Below are positions 25,855 to 33,591 of a DNA stretch of 64,000 bases, in pieces. Below the pieces are notes generated by a model that saw nothing but the letters and a program-made list of their open reading frames with translations, had not been told where the DNA came from and did not search any database. Every line of letters begins with the position of its first letter. The stretch's first letter is position 1. Source of the DNA: Pseudonocardia cypriaca (GTDB taxonomy: Bacteria; Actinomycetota; Actinomycetes; Mycobacteriales; Pseudonocardiaceae). A program made the position numbers and the translations under genes. The DNA is taken from positions 310,001-374,000 of the forward strand of contig NZ_VFPH01000001.1 of the NCBI RefSeq assembly GCF_006717045.1, read 5' to 3'.

Positions 25855-27114
25855 CTAGTCCCGCCCGAAGACGTTCCCCGTAGGGATCTTCGGGCGGCCC
25901 AGCTCGGCCGGGCCGCCGCAGCTCGCCGCCGCGTACACGGACGCCGTGTCGGCCGCGATCCGGCTCCACTCGAACGCGCTCCCCAGACGCTTCCGCGCGG
26001 CGCGGGCCCTCCGGGCCGCTGCTGCCGGATCCGCGAGCACCCTGCCGACCGCCCCGGCAAGGCCCGCCACGTCCCCCGGCGCGAACGACACCCCGGTCTC
26101 CCCGTCCACCACCACTTCGCCGAGCCCGCCCGCCGTCGAGGCCACGAGCGGTGCGCCCGCCGCGGCCGCCTCCAGCGCCACGATCCCGAACGGCTCGTAG
26201 CGGCTCGGCAGCACCACGGCGTCCACCGCGCGGAGCAGGGCCGCCAGGTCGGCGTCGGGCAGGTGCCCCGTGAAGGTGACGCTGCGCCGTACCCGGTGGG
26301 TCTCGACGGCGGCCACCAGCTGGTCGTGCGCGGTGCCGGTGCCGGCCACCACCAGCCGGGTGCCCCGGTGGGCGCGCCGGATCCGGGGCAGCGCTGCGAT
26401 CAGGTCGTGCACGCCCTTCTCGTACTCCAGCCGGCCGAAGTAGAGCAGCACGGGCGCATCGCCAGGCGCGTAGCGCTCCCGCACGTCACGCACGCGCGCC
26501 GCATTCGCCCGCCAGCTCCGCTGCGCGATGCCGTTGTGCAGCACCACGATCGGATCGGGGTCGACCTCGAACAGCTCGGCCACCTCGGCGCGCATCGCGG
26601 CGGAGCAAGTGATCAACGTGTCGGCGCGGCGCGCCAGCCACCACTCGGCCGAGTGCACCTGCCTCGACAGCGGCGACGAGAGCCAGCCCGCGTACCGGCC
26701 CGCCTCGGTGGCGTGGATCGTCGCGACGAGCGGGACCTCGAGCACGTCCGCCAGCGCGATGGCCGGGTGCGCGACGAGCCAGTCGTGGGCGTGCACCACG
26801 TCCGGACGCCAGTGCGGGATCAACCGGGTCAGCGCGGCCCGCAGCATCCCGTGCCCCATCGCGAGCGTCCAGGCCACCATGTCGCGGTCGAACTCCAGGT
26901 GCAGCGGGTCCTCGGCGACGCGCAGCACGCGCACCCCGTCCAGCACCTCGTCGGCGGTCGGGTGCGTCGCGGCGTCGCTCCCCCCGGGCTGCCGCGAGAG
27001 CACGACGACGTCGTGCCCGGCCGCCGCGAGCTCCGTGGCGAGGGCGTGCACGTGCCGGCCGAGGCCGCCGACCACGACCGGCGGGTACTCCCAGGAGACC
27101 ATCAGCACGCGCAC
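25855..27114 (-). CDS. GT4 glycosyltransferase (Rv3032-like alpha-1,4-glucan synthase)
   Basis: 419 residues, GT-B fold. The N-terminus RVLMVSWEYPPVVVGGLGRHV contains the acceptor-side Gly loop; the C-terminal donor site shows YFGRLEYEKGVHDLI and the EX7E motif in YEPFGIVALEAAAAG. It resembles glycogen-synthase-like enzymes and, by synteny, Rv3032, which elongates the alpha-1,4-glucan of methylglucose lipopolysaccharide. It starts at the GTG at 27114. The GH57 gene upstream on the same strand is separated by 226 bp filled with a repeat array. Confidence 0.87.
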   Translation of the reverse strand: MRVLMVSWEYPPVVVGGLGRHVHALATELAAAGHDVVVLSRQPGGSDAATHPTADEVLDGVRVLRVAEDPLHLEFDRDMVAWTLAMGHGMLRAALTRLIPHWRPDVVHAHDWLVAHPAIALADVLEVPLVATIHATEAGRYAGWLSSPLSRQVHSAEWWLARRADTLITCSAAMRAEVAELFEVDPDPIVVLHNGIAQRSWRANAARVRDVRERYAPGDAPVLLYFGRLEYEKGVHDLIAALPRIRRAHRGTRLVVAGTGTAHDQLVAAVETHRVRRSVTFTGHLPDADLAALLRAVDAVVLPSRYEPFGIVALEAAAAGAPLVASTAGGLGEVVVDGETGVSFAPGDVAGLAGAVGRVLADPAAAARRARAARKRLGSAFEWSRIAADTASVYAAASCGGPAELGRPKIPTGNVFGRD

Positions 27115-27163
27115 GGTGGGAACCTACCGGTGGGTAGCGGCACGGAGTGCTTGCACCCGGACC

Positions 27164-27335
27164 CCAACTCGCGCGCACTCGAAGCGCGACTCGCACGCAC
27201 CCAGACCGCGACTCGCGCGCACTCAGCGCGCGACTCGCGGGCCCGGGTCGCCCTCCGCCCGCGAGTCGCGCTCTGCGTGTACGCGAGTCGCGCTCTGCGT
27301 GTACGCGAGTTGCGCTGTGGGTGTACGCGAGTCGC
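27164..27335. repeat. Inverted tandem array of 22-bp units (4 forward, 4 reverse)
   Basis: Cores GCGACTCGC begin at 27164 (degenerate), 27186, 27208 and 27230. Reverse-complement cores GCGAGTCGC begin at 27261, 27283, 27305 (one mismatch) and 27327. Every step is exactly 22 bp and the central gap is 22 nt. The 13-nt linkers of the two arms are also largely complementary, so the transcript could fold into one hairpin of about 170 nt. It starts 5 nt beyond the GH57 stop codon. A second array of the same geometry lies at 36787-36936. Confidence 0.9.
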
Positions 27336-27340
27336 GCCGC

Positions 27341-28837
27341 TCAGGGGAGGGCAGCGGGGAGCAGGCGGCGGGCGTCGAGGTGGCCGAAGACGGCGTCGTC
27401 GCCGCCCCAGCTCGCGATCCGGCGCTCGGCGGCGCGGCGGCGGCCCGCGGCCAGCAGGGCGGCGAGCTCCTCGACGCGTGCGGCGTGCCCCGCCGCACGC
27501 TCGCGCGCGTAGCCGGCCGCCGAGTCCTTGCTGACCATGAACGCCCAGTCGCTCGACAGCGCGAGCAGCGCCTCGGTGGCGAGCGCGTCGCGGACCGGGT
27601 CGCGGGCGAGACCCGGGGCCACCGCACCGAGCAATGCCTTCTGCACCCCTTCCTGCTGCGCAACGAGGTCGGCGACCTGCGGTCCGGCCCACACCCGCCA
27701 GTCCTTGCCCGATCCCCATGAAGACGGCGGCAGCGCCACCGGTTCGCCGACGAGCCCGGCGGCCGCGGCGCCGCGCAGCGTCGAGACCCGCACCCCGGCG
27801 TCGGGCAGGGCGCGCAGCACGGTCTCCAGCCACGCCGGGCCCTCGTGCCACCAGTGCCCGAACAGCTCGGTGTCGAACGCCGCCACGGTGAGTCCCGGCC
27901 GCCCGAGGCGTTCGCGCAGCGCGACGAGCCGCTCGCGGACCACTCGGACGAAGTCGGCGGCGTCGCGCGCGACCGCGGCGGTGGCGCGCGCCGGGTCGTA
28001 CGGCCGCTTGGCCTCCGATGGCACCCGCCGCCCCGTCACGCGTGCCGGCTTGAGGCCCGACGGGTGGTCGTAGGTGTGGAAGTCGCGGTAGTCCGGGCCG
28101 CCGGGGTAGCCGGACCGCGGCGACCAGACCCGGTAGGTCACGTCCAGGTCCCGGCCGAAGGCCAGGACGTCCGAGTCGCCGACGGGCCGGGCGAGCGCGG
28201 TGTCGCCCTGGAGCGCCGGGCCGTCGACGAGGAAGCGCCGCACCCCCGCCGCGGCGTACCCGCACTCCATCCCGGGCGCGTAGCCGCATTCGGGCGCCCA
28301 GATCCCGGCCGGCCGGGCGCCGAGCCGGACCGCGGCGTCGGTGAGCCCGGTCTCCAGCGCGAACGCGCGGACCTCGGGCTGGAGCAGCGGGCCGAACGGG
28401 TGCGTCGCCGGGCCGCCGAGCAGCTCCAGCGCGCCGGCATCGGTCAACGCGCGCAGCAGTGGGGACGCGCCGTGGCGCCAGTCGCGCTCGAACACCTCCA
28501 GCGCGTCCGTCGCCGCGCGGTGCTCCCGCGCGGCGAGCTCGGGCAGCCGGGCCGCGGCGCCGTGCGCGCGCAGCAGCCAGCCGCCGAGCCAGTCGTGCAC
28601 GCCGCGCAGGCAGTGCGGGTCGTCGAGCTGGGCCGCGAGCACCGGCGTGACGCCGAGCGTCAGCAGCTCTCGCCTGCCCTCGGCGGCCAGCCGGCGCACC
28701 ACGTCGATGACGGGCAGGTAGGCGTGCGACCAGGACTGGTAGAGCCACTCCTCCCCGACGGGCCACCGCCCGTGGTGCGCGAGCCAGGGCAGGTGGCTGT
28801 GCAGCACGAGGCAGAACGTCCCGACGGGCTCGCTCAT
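27341..28837 (-). CDS. GH57 1,4-alpha-glucan branching enzyme (Rv3031-like)
   Basis: 498 residues. The GH57 N-terminus FCLVLHSHLPWLAHHGRWPVG, nucleophile Glu in GIWAPECGYAPG, and acid Asp in AAFDTELFGHWWHEGP are intact. A C-terminal helical DUF1957-like region holds SSDWAFMVSKDSAAGYA. It introduces alpha-1,6 branches into glucan. The ATG overlaps the upstream methyltransferase stop (ATGA). With the GT4 and methyltransferase genes it makes a methylated-glucan cluster as in mycobacteria. A 22-bp repeat array begins right after its stop. Confidence 0.9.
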   Translation of the reverse strand: MSEPVGTFCLVLHSHLPWLAHHGRWPVGEEWLYQSWSHAYLPVIDVVRRLAAEGRRELLTLGVTPVLAAQLDDPHCLRGVHDWLGGWLLRAHGAAARLPELAAREHRAATDALEVFERDWRHGASPLLRALTDAGALELLGGPATHPFGPLLQPEVRAFALETGLTDAAVRLGARPAGIWAPECGYAPGMECGYAAAGVRRFLVDGPALQGDTALARPVGDSDVLAFGRDLDVTYRVWSPRSGYPGGPDYRDFHTYDHPSGLKPARVTGRRVPSEAKRPYDPARATAAVARDAADFVRVVRERLVALRERLGRPGLTVAAFDTELFGHWWHEGPAWLETVLRALPDAGVRVSTLRGAAAAGLVGEPVALPPSSWGSGKDWRVWAGPQVADLVAQQEGVQKALLGAVAPGLARDPVRDALATEALLALSSDWAFMVSKDSAAGYARERAAGHAARVEELAALLAAGRRRAAERRIASWGGDDAVFGHLDARRLLPAALP

Positions 28838-29598
28838 CGGGTGGACGCTACGGGCCGGGTCGCCAGCACGAGCAGGTCGAGGCTCGTGTCGACATCCGCG
28901 GACCCGAGCACGAAGTCCTCGACCGTCACCGACTCGACGTCCGCACGCAGCGCGGGGGGCCACGTCCCGCCGCCGAGCGCCACTGCCACCTGGGCGTCGA
29001 CGATCGAGCCCCCGTGGCGGGCGTCGAGCGCGCGCAGCCGTGGCCCGTGGTGCAGGCCGTGGACCTCGACGTCGGCGAAGCCCGCGTCCCGGACGAGCCC
29101 GGCGAGCTCCGCCGCGGACAGCTCCCGGGTGTGGAACGGGTTGAGCGGGGTGTCCCGGCCGGGGGAGAAGGTGAGCCGGTTGGGCGTCGACAGCATCAGG
29201 GTCCCGCCCGGGCGCAGCGCCCGGGAGCACTCGCGCAGGAACCGCTCCTGCTCCCACAGGTGCTCGATCACCTGCAGCGAGACCACGGCGTCGATGCTGC
29301 GGTCGCGGACGGGCAGAGCGACGAGGTTGGCCCGCGCGACGGCGGTGCCGGAGTAGCGGCGGGCGACGTGCGCCGCCGTCGTCGGGTCGAGGTCCAGCGC
29401 GAGGACGCGGGCCGCGACCTCGGCGAGCATGCCGGCGCCGTACCCCTCGCCGCAGCCCGCCTCCAGCACGAGCGCCCCCGCGCACCGGTCCCGCAGCGCG
29501 ACGTACACCGCCTCGTGCCGGCGGAACCAGTAGTTCTCCTCCGGGATGCCCGGCACCGTGCGCTCGCCGGTGAGGGGGAGGGTCGCGTCGGGGGTCAC
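28834..29598 (-). CDS. SAM-dependent methyltransferase (Rv3030-like)
   Basis: 254 residues, class I fold: motif I VLEAGCGEGYGAGMLA, DLDPTTAAHVARRY, VVSLQVIEHLWEQERFL and RPGGTLMLSTPNR. The N-terminus LTGERTVPGIPEENYWFRRHE is characteristic of this actinobacterial group. By position beside GH57 and GT4 genes it is the candidate O-methyltransferase for a methylglucose polysaccharide; the exact hydroxyl is not predictable. It is translationally coupled to the GH57 gene. Confidence 0.87.
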   Translation of the reverse strand: MTPDATLPLTGERTVPGIPEENYWFRRHEAVYVALRDRCAGALVLEAGCGEGYGAGMLAEVAARVLALDLDPTTAAHVARRYSGTAVARANLVALPVRDRSIDAVVSLQVIEHLWEQERFLRECSRALRPGGTLMLSTPNRLTFSPGRDTPLNPFHTRELSAAELAGLVRDAGFADVEVHGLHHGPRLRALDARHGGSIVDAQVAVALGGGTWPPALRADVESVTVEDFVLGSADVDTSLDLLVLATRPVASTR

Positions 29599-29610
29599 GT
29601 GCAGACCATC

Positions 29611-29946
29611 TCAGGCCGGGCGGGGGGCATACATGATCACGGCGACCCCGACGAGGCAGACCACGGCGCCGATGACGTCGTAGCGGTCGGGCCGGAAGCC
29701 GTCGAGGACCACCCCCCACAGCAGCGAGCCGGCCACGAACACGCCCCCGTACGCGGCGAGGATCCGCCCGAAGTTGGGGTCCGGCTGCAGGGTCGCGACG
29801 AACCCGTACGCGCCGAGTGCGAGCACGCCTGCCCCGACCCAGAGCAGGCCGCGGTGTTCCCGCACCCCCTGCCAGACGAGCCACGCGCCGCCGATCTCGG
29901 CCAGCGCGGCCAGTACGAACAGGGCGACGGAACGCGCGACGGTCAC
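29611..29946 (-). CDS. YnfA-family (UPF0060) membrane protein
   Basis: 111 residues, four helices. Hallmarks are ALFVLAALAEIGGAWLVWQ near the start and the conserved YGFVATLQPDPNFGRILAAYGGVFV stretch, then GVVLDGFRPDRYDVIGA. The family resembles small drug-metabolite exporters, but its function is not established. It lies 12 bp upstream of the methyltransferase on the same strand, so it may head that operon. Confidence 0.92.
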   Translation of the reverse strand: MTVARSVALFVLAALAEIGGAWLVWQGVREHRGLLWVGAGVLALGAYGFVATLQPDPNFGRILAAYGGVFVAGSLLWGVVLDGFRPDRYDVIGAVVCLVGVAVIMYAPRPA

Positions 29947-29997
29947 GGCGGCACACCATAAGGGCGGTGCCGGTGGTCCGAGGCTGCCGTACCGGGC

Positions 29998-30309
29998 TCA
30001 GCCCGGAGGTATGGGGCGCGGCGCGCCGCGGACGGACAGGACGCCGCCGACGTCGTGCATGAGCCAGGCGAGGAGCGTGGCGTCCTCGAGCGTGAGCGGC
30101 ACCCGCGGTCCCTGCCAGCTGAGCAGGGCGGTGGGCCGGCTGCGCAGTGCGTCGCGCAGCAGCGCGGCGAGCTCCGGGGTGGCGCGCACGGCGATGCCGT
30201 CGTGGCTGACCTCCTCGCCGATCGGGAAGCCGTCAGCGGCGTCGGGGCCGGTGCGCAGGACGTAGCCGCAGCCCTGGCGGTCGTCGTAGCCGGTGACGAT
30301 CATCTGCAC
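29998..30309 (-). CDS. Hypothetical protein
   Basis: About 103 residues, soluble, with TGYDDRQGCGYVLRTG near the start and LTLEDATLLAWLMHDVGGVL near the end. I do not recognise the family. The start could be the GTG at 30309 or the ATG at 30303. It is upstream of the ynfA-like gene on the same strand with a 51-bp gap. The open frame and codon bias look coding, but there is no motif to assign a role. Confidence 0.6.
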   Translation of the reverse strand: MQMIVTGYDDRQGCGYVLRTGPDAADGFPIGEEVSHDGIAVRATPELAALLRDALRSRPTALLSWQGPRVPLTLEDATLLAWLMHDVGGVLSVRGAPRPIPPG

Positions 30310-30536
30310 CGTCCCGGAGGCCGGGGCAGCCGGAGAGGGGCGGGATCGACCACACCCACCACAGTGCCACCGAACGCCTGTCGGGAGGTGGCGAGGCGGG
30401 TGCGCCCGGGTCGTGCCGGAACGGACATGGGCGGCTCCGCGGGTCGGGTGGCCGGACAGTACTCGCGGATCGGCCCGTGCGTGTACCCGGCGCGTCAGGT
30501 TCGCCCGTCGGCGTTCCCGTCCGCCCCCCGGACGGA

Positions 30537-30677
30537 TCAGTGCCTGCGGAGGCGGGAGAGGAAGCCGCGTGCGCGCTGGCGGTTGCGGGGGTCGGCGGCC
30601 ATGCGCCTGCCCTGATCGGTGAGGCGCCTGCCCTGGGGGCTGACGAGGAATGCGCGGATTCGGTTCAGAAGTGCCAT
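30537..30677 (-). CDS. Small basic protein, 46 residues
   Basis: Reads MALLNRIRAFLVSPQGRRL and ends FLSRLRRH. Arg-rich and amphipathic, with no membrane helix. The pattern (MALLNRIR, SPQGRR, DQGRR, RNRQRARGF) looks like small conserved actinobacterial proteins of unknown role. It is divergent from etfB. The flanking 30310-30536 and 30678-30907 show no other gene; the latter should hold the etfB promoter. Confidence 0.65.
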   Translation of the reverse strand: MALLNRIRAFLVSPQGRRLTDQGRRMAADPRNRQRARGFLSRLRRH

Positions 30678-30907
30678 TGGCGAGAGTTACCCACCGTCAC
30701 CCTGCTCACACGGCATGGGTGAGGAGTCTCACCTGCGGGACGTTTGCCGCGCAGCTACTCGCCGGTAACAATTGCCCGAACCGGGCGCCCGCCGCGCCGA
30801 ACCCGCCGCATGATGGCATGTTTGGTAGCACTTTCGGCGCGGGGACGCCGAGCGTCCGACAGGCCCATCGCGGCACGTCCGCACCGGCAGGAGGTCGAAG
30901 AGGTCCG

Positions 30908-31690
30908 ATGAACATCGTCGTGCTGGTCAAGCAGGTGCCCGACACGTACTCGGAGCGGAAGCTGCGGTCCGATGGCACCTTGGACCGCGACGCCACCGAC
31001 GCGGTGCTGGACGAGATCAACGAGCGGGCGGTCGAGGCCGCCCTGCAGCTGAAGGAAGCCAACGACGGCTCCGAGGTCACGGTGCTCACCATGGGTCCGG
31101 ACCGGGCGACCGACGCGATCCGCAAGGCCCTCTCGATGGGCGCCGACAAGGCGGTGCACCTGTCGGACGAGGCCCTCGCGGGCTCGTGCGCGGTGCAGAC
31201 GGCACGGGCGCTGGCGAAGGCGGTCGGCACCGTCGAGGGCGTCGATCTGGTGATCGCGGGCAACGAGGCATCCGACGGCCGGTCCGCCGCGGTGCCGGCG
31301 ATGCTGGCCGACGTGCTGGGCCTGCCCGCGTTGACGCACGCCCGTGAGGTCACGGTGGAGGGCTCGTCGGTCACCGTGAAGCGGGAGACCGACGACGGCA
31401 TCACCACCCTGACCGCGGAGCTGCCGGCCGTGGTGAGCGTCGGGGAGAAGATCAACGAGCCGCGGTACCCGTCGTTCAAGGGGATCATGGCGGCCAAGAA
31501 GAAGCCGGTCACCACGCTTGGGCTCGCGGACGCGGGGATCGACCCGTCGGAGGTCGGGCTGGCCAACGCGCTGTCGGCCGTGACCTCGTCGCAGCCGAAG
31601 CCGCCGAAGAGCGCAGGCGAGAAGGTCACCGACGAGGGCGACGGCGGCCAGAAGATCGCCGGCTACCTGGTGTCCCAGAAGCTCATCTGA
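30908..31690 (+). CDS. etfB: Electron transfer flavoprotein beta subunit
   Basis: 260 residues. The start MNIVVLVKQVPDTYSERKL and the AMP-binding region AGNEASDGRSAAVPAMLADVLGLP are typical of EtfB (FixA). With EtfA it forms the soluble heterodimer that carries electrons from acyl-CoA dehydrogenases to the membrane quinone pool. A GGAGGTCGAAGAGG stretch lies upstream of the ATG. etfA follows after 19 bp. It corresponds by synteny to Rv3029c. Confidence 0.96.
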   Translation: MNIVVLVKQVPDTYSERKLRSDGTLDRDATDAVLDEINERAVEAALQLKEANDGSEVTVLTMGPDRATDAIRKALSMGADKAVHLSDEALAGSCAVQTARALAKAVGTVEGVDLVIAGNEASDGRSAAVPAMLADVLGLPALTHAREVTVEGSSVTVKRETDDGITTLTAELPAVVSVGEKINEPRYPSFKGIMAAKKKPVTTLGLADAGIDPSEVGLANALSAVTSSQPKPPKSAGEKVTDEGDGGQKIAGYLVSQKLI

Positions 31691-31709
31691 GAGAGGGAGA
31701 CGGAGAGTC

Positions 31710-32657
31710 ATGGCTGAGGTACTGGTCCTCGTCGACCACCTCGAGGGTGAGATCAAGAAGAGCACGTTCGAGCTGCTGACGGCGGCGCGGGCGCTCGGCG
31801 AGCCGTCGGCAGTCGTCGTCGGTCCCGCCGGCACGGCCGGCAAGCTGGCCGACGGTCTGAAGGAGTACGGCGCGGCGAAGATCTACGTCGCCGAGACCGA
31901 CTCGGACGAGTTCCTGGCCCCCGAGGTCGCGGTGCTGTCGTCGCTGGTCGAGTCGAAGGACCCGGCGGCGGTGCTGATCGCGGTGTCCGCGGACGGCAAG
32001 GAGATCGCAGGCCGGGTGGCGGTGCGCACGAGCTCCGGGCTGCTCGGCGACGTCGTGGCCGTCTCCCCGGAGGGGGCGACCCACTCGGTGTTCGGTGGCG
32101 CCTACATCGCGGAGGCGAAGGCGAACACCGCCCACCCGGTGATCACGCTGCGGCCCGGCTCGGTGGAGGCCGAGCCCGCCCCCGGCGCAGGTGCCGAGGA
32201 GGCGGTGGAGGTGCCGGCGGCGACCGGCCGTTCCGCCACGGTGGTGAGCCGGGAGCCGATCACCGGTGGCGACCGGCCGGAGCTCACCGAGGCGTCGGTC
32301 GTGGTCTCCGGTGGCCGCGGCGTCGGGTCGGCGGAGGACTTCGCGGTGGTCGAGTCGCTCGCCGACTCCCTCGGCGCTGCGGTCGGCGCGTCCCGTGCAG
32401 CGGTGGACTCGGGCTACTACCCGCACCAGTTCCAGGTGGGGCAGACCGGCAAGACGGTGTCGCCGCAGCTGTACATCGCGCTCGGCATCTCCGGTGCCAT
32501 CCAGCACCGGGCCGGCATGCAGACCTCGAAGACGATCATCGCGGTCAACAAGGACGCGGAGGCCCCGATCTTCGAGATCGCCGACTTCGGTGTGGTGGGC
32601 GACCTGTTCAAGGTGGCTCCCCAGCTGCAGGAGGAGATCGCCAAGCGCAAGGGCTGA
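31710..32657 (+). CDS. etfA: Electron transfer flavoprotein alpha subunit
   Basis: 315 residues. The N-terminal domain starts AEVLVLVDHLEGEIKKSTFELL. The C-terminal FAD domain shows VVVSGGRGVGSAEDF, VGQTGKTVSPQLYIALGISG, IQHRAGMQTSKTIIAVNKD and PIFEIADFGVVGDLF, the complete FAD-binding signature. It is the second gene of etfBA, and double hairpins at 32677 lie just past the stop. Confidence 0.97.
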   Translation: MAEVLVLVDHLEGEIKKSTFELLTAARALGEPSAVVVGPAGTAGKLADGLKEYGAAKIYVAETDSDEFLAPEVAVLSSLVESKDPAAVLIAVSADGKEIAGRVAVRTSSGLLGDVVAVSPEGATHSVFGGAYIAEAKANTAHPVITLRPGSVEAEPAPGAGAEEAVEVPAATGRSATVVSREPITGGDRPELTEASVVVSGGRGVGSAEDFAVVESLADSLGAAVGASRAAVDSGYYPHQFQVGQTGKTVSPQLYIALGISGAIQHRAGMQTSKTIIAVNKDAEAPIFEIADFGVVGDLFKVAPQLQEEIAKRKG

Positions 32658-32676
32658 GCGCCCCGCCGCGACCGTT

Positions 32677-32731
32677 CCGACGAACGGCGCGCGTTTGTCG
32701 GTACCTATCCGACGAACGCGCCGTTCGTCGG
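32677..32731. repeat. Double-hairpin element downstream of etfA (terminator or REP-like)
   Basis: Hairpin A: CCGACGAACG (32677-32686) pairs with CGTTTGTCGG, with one G-T pair. A 7-nt linker TACCTAT follows. Hairpin B: CCGACGAACG (32709-32718), loop CGC, perfect CGTTCGTCGG. A second copy in inverse orientation, linker ATAGGTA, lies at 61013-61065. It is 19 nt beyond the etfA stop, so it probably also ends that transcript. Confidence 0.8.
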
Positions 32732-32826
32732 TACCGGGGCCGGGCGCGGTGCTGTTCATCCGCCTGCAATCCGCGCGTCCATGCAACCGGGTGCTGCTGT
32801 TGCTTCCGGTCCGTACCAAGTGCGTC

Positions 32827-33591
32827 GTGACCTCGACGCAGGTACTCGCCCGCACGCCGCAGTCGGATACCTCCACCCGCTACTCCCTGCTGCTCTCCAC
32901 GGAGCCGGAGGAGGTGCGCGCGGCCCAGCGGCTGCGGTACCTCGTCTTCGCCGAAGAGCTCGGGGCCGTGCTGCACACCCCGGAACCCGGGTTCGACGTC
33001 GACCGCTTCGACGAGTTCTGCGACCACCTGCTGGTGCGCGACGAGGGCAGCGGCGAGATCGTCGGCAACTACCGCATGTTGCCGCCTGCCGCGGCCGCGC
33101 GGGCCGGTGGCCTGTACTCGGAGGGCGAGTTCGTCCTCGACGAGCTCGCGCCGCTGCGCTCGTCGCTGGTGGAGACGGGCCGCTCGTGCGTGCACCCCGA
33201 CCACCGCAACGGGGCCGTCGTCGGCCTGGTCTGGGCAGGCCTCGCGCGGTACATGCTGCTCACCGGGCACCGCTGGCTCGCCGGCTGCGCGAGCGTGCCG
33301 CTGGCCGACGGCGGGGCGGCGGCCTCGACCGTCTGGGACCGCGCGCTGGCCAGGCACCTGTCGCCCGACCAGTACCGGGTGCGGCCGCTGCAGCCGTGGC
33401 AGCCGCCGGTGCTGCGCAGGCCCCGTCGCGTCGCGGTCCCGCCGCTGCTGCAGGGGTACCTGCGGCTGGGCGCGTGGGTCTGCGGGCCGCCCGCCCTCGA
33501 CCCCGACTTCGACTGCGCCGACTTCTTCGTGCTCCTCGGCCTCGACCACCTGGACGAGCGCTACGCCCGGTTCTTCTTCGGCGAATCCTGA
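32827..33591 (+). CDS. OlsB-like ornithine-acyl (GNAT-fold) N-acyltransferase
   Basis: 254 residues. The blocks RYLVFAEELGAVLHT, FDEFCDHLLVRDEGSGEIVGNYRML, GRSCVHPDHRNGAVVGLVWAGLARY and LAGCASVPLADGG are those of the OlsB/hemolysin-like acyltransferase family, which N-acylates ornithine with a 3-hydroxy fatty acid to give lyso-ornithine lipid. It overlaps the PlsC-like gene by one base (TGATG). In mycobacteria the same pair is Rv3027c-Rv3026c. The GTG at 32827 gives the family-like N-terminus. Confidence 0.82.
   Translation: MTSTQVLARTPQSDTSTRYSLLLSTEPEEVRAAQRLRYLVFAEELGAVLHTPEPGFDVDRFDEFCDHLLVRDEGSGEIVGNYRMLPPAAAARAGGLYSEGEFVLDELAPLRSSLVETGRSCVHPDHRNGAVVGLVWAGLARYMLLTGHRWLAGCASVPLADGGAAASTVWDRALARHLSPDQYRVRPLQPWQPPVLRRPRRVAVPPLLQGYLRLGAWVCGPPALDPDFDCADFFVLLGLDHLDERYARFFFGES

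Noticed and set aside
27164..27335. Possible CRISPR array
   Set aside because: Repeats are only 9-bp cores at 22-bp steps, spacers are similar rather than unique, half the units are inverted, and no cas genes are near.
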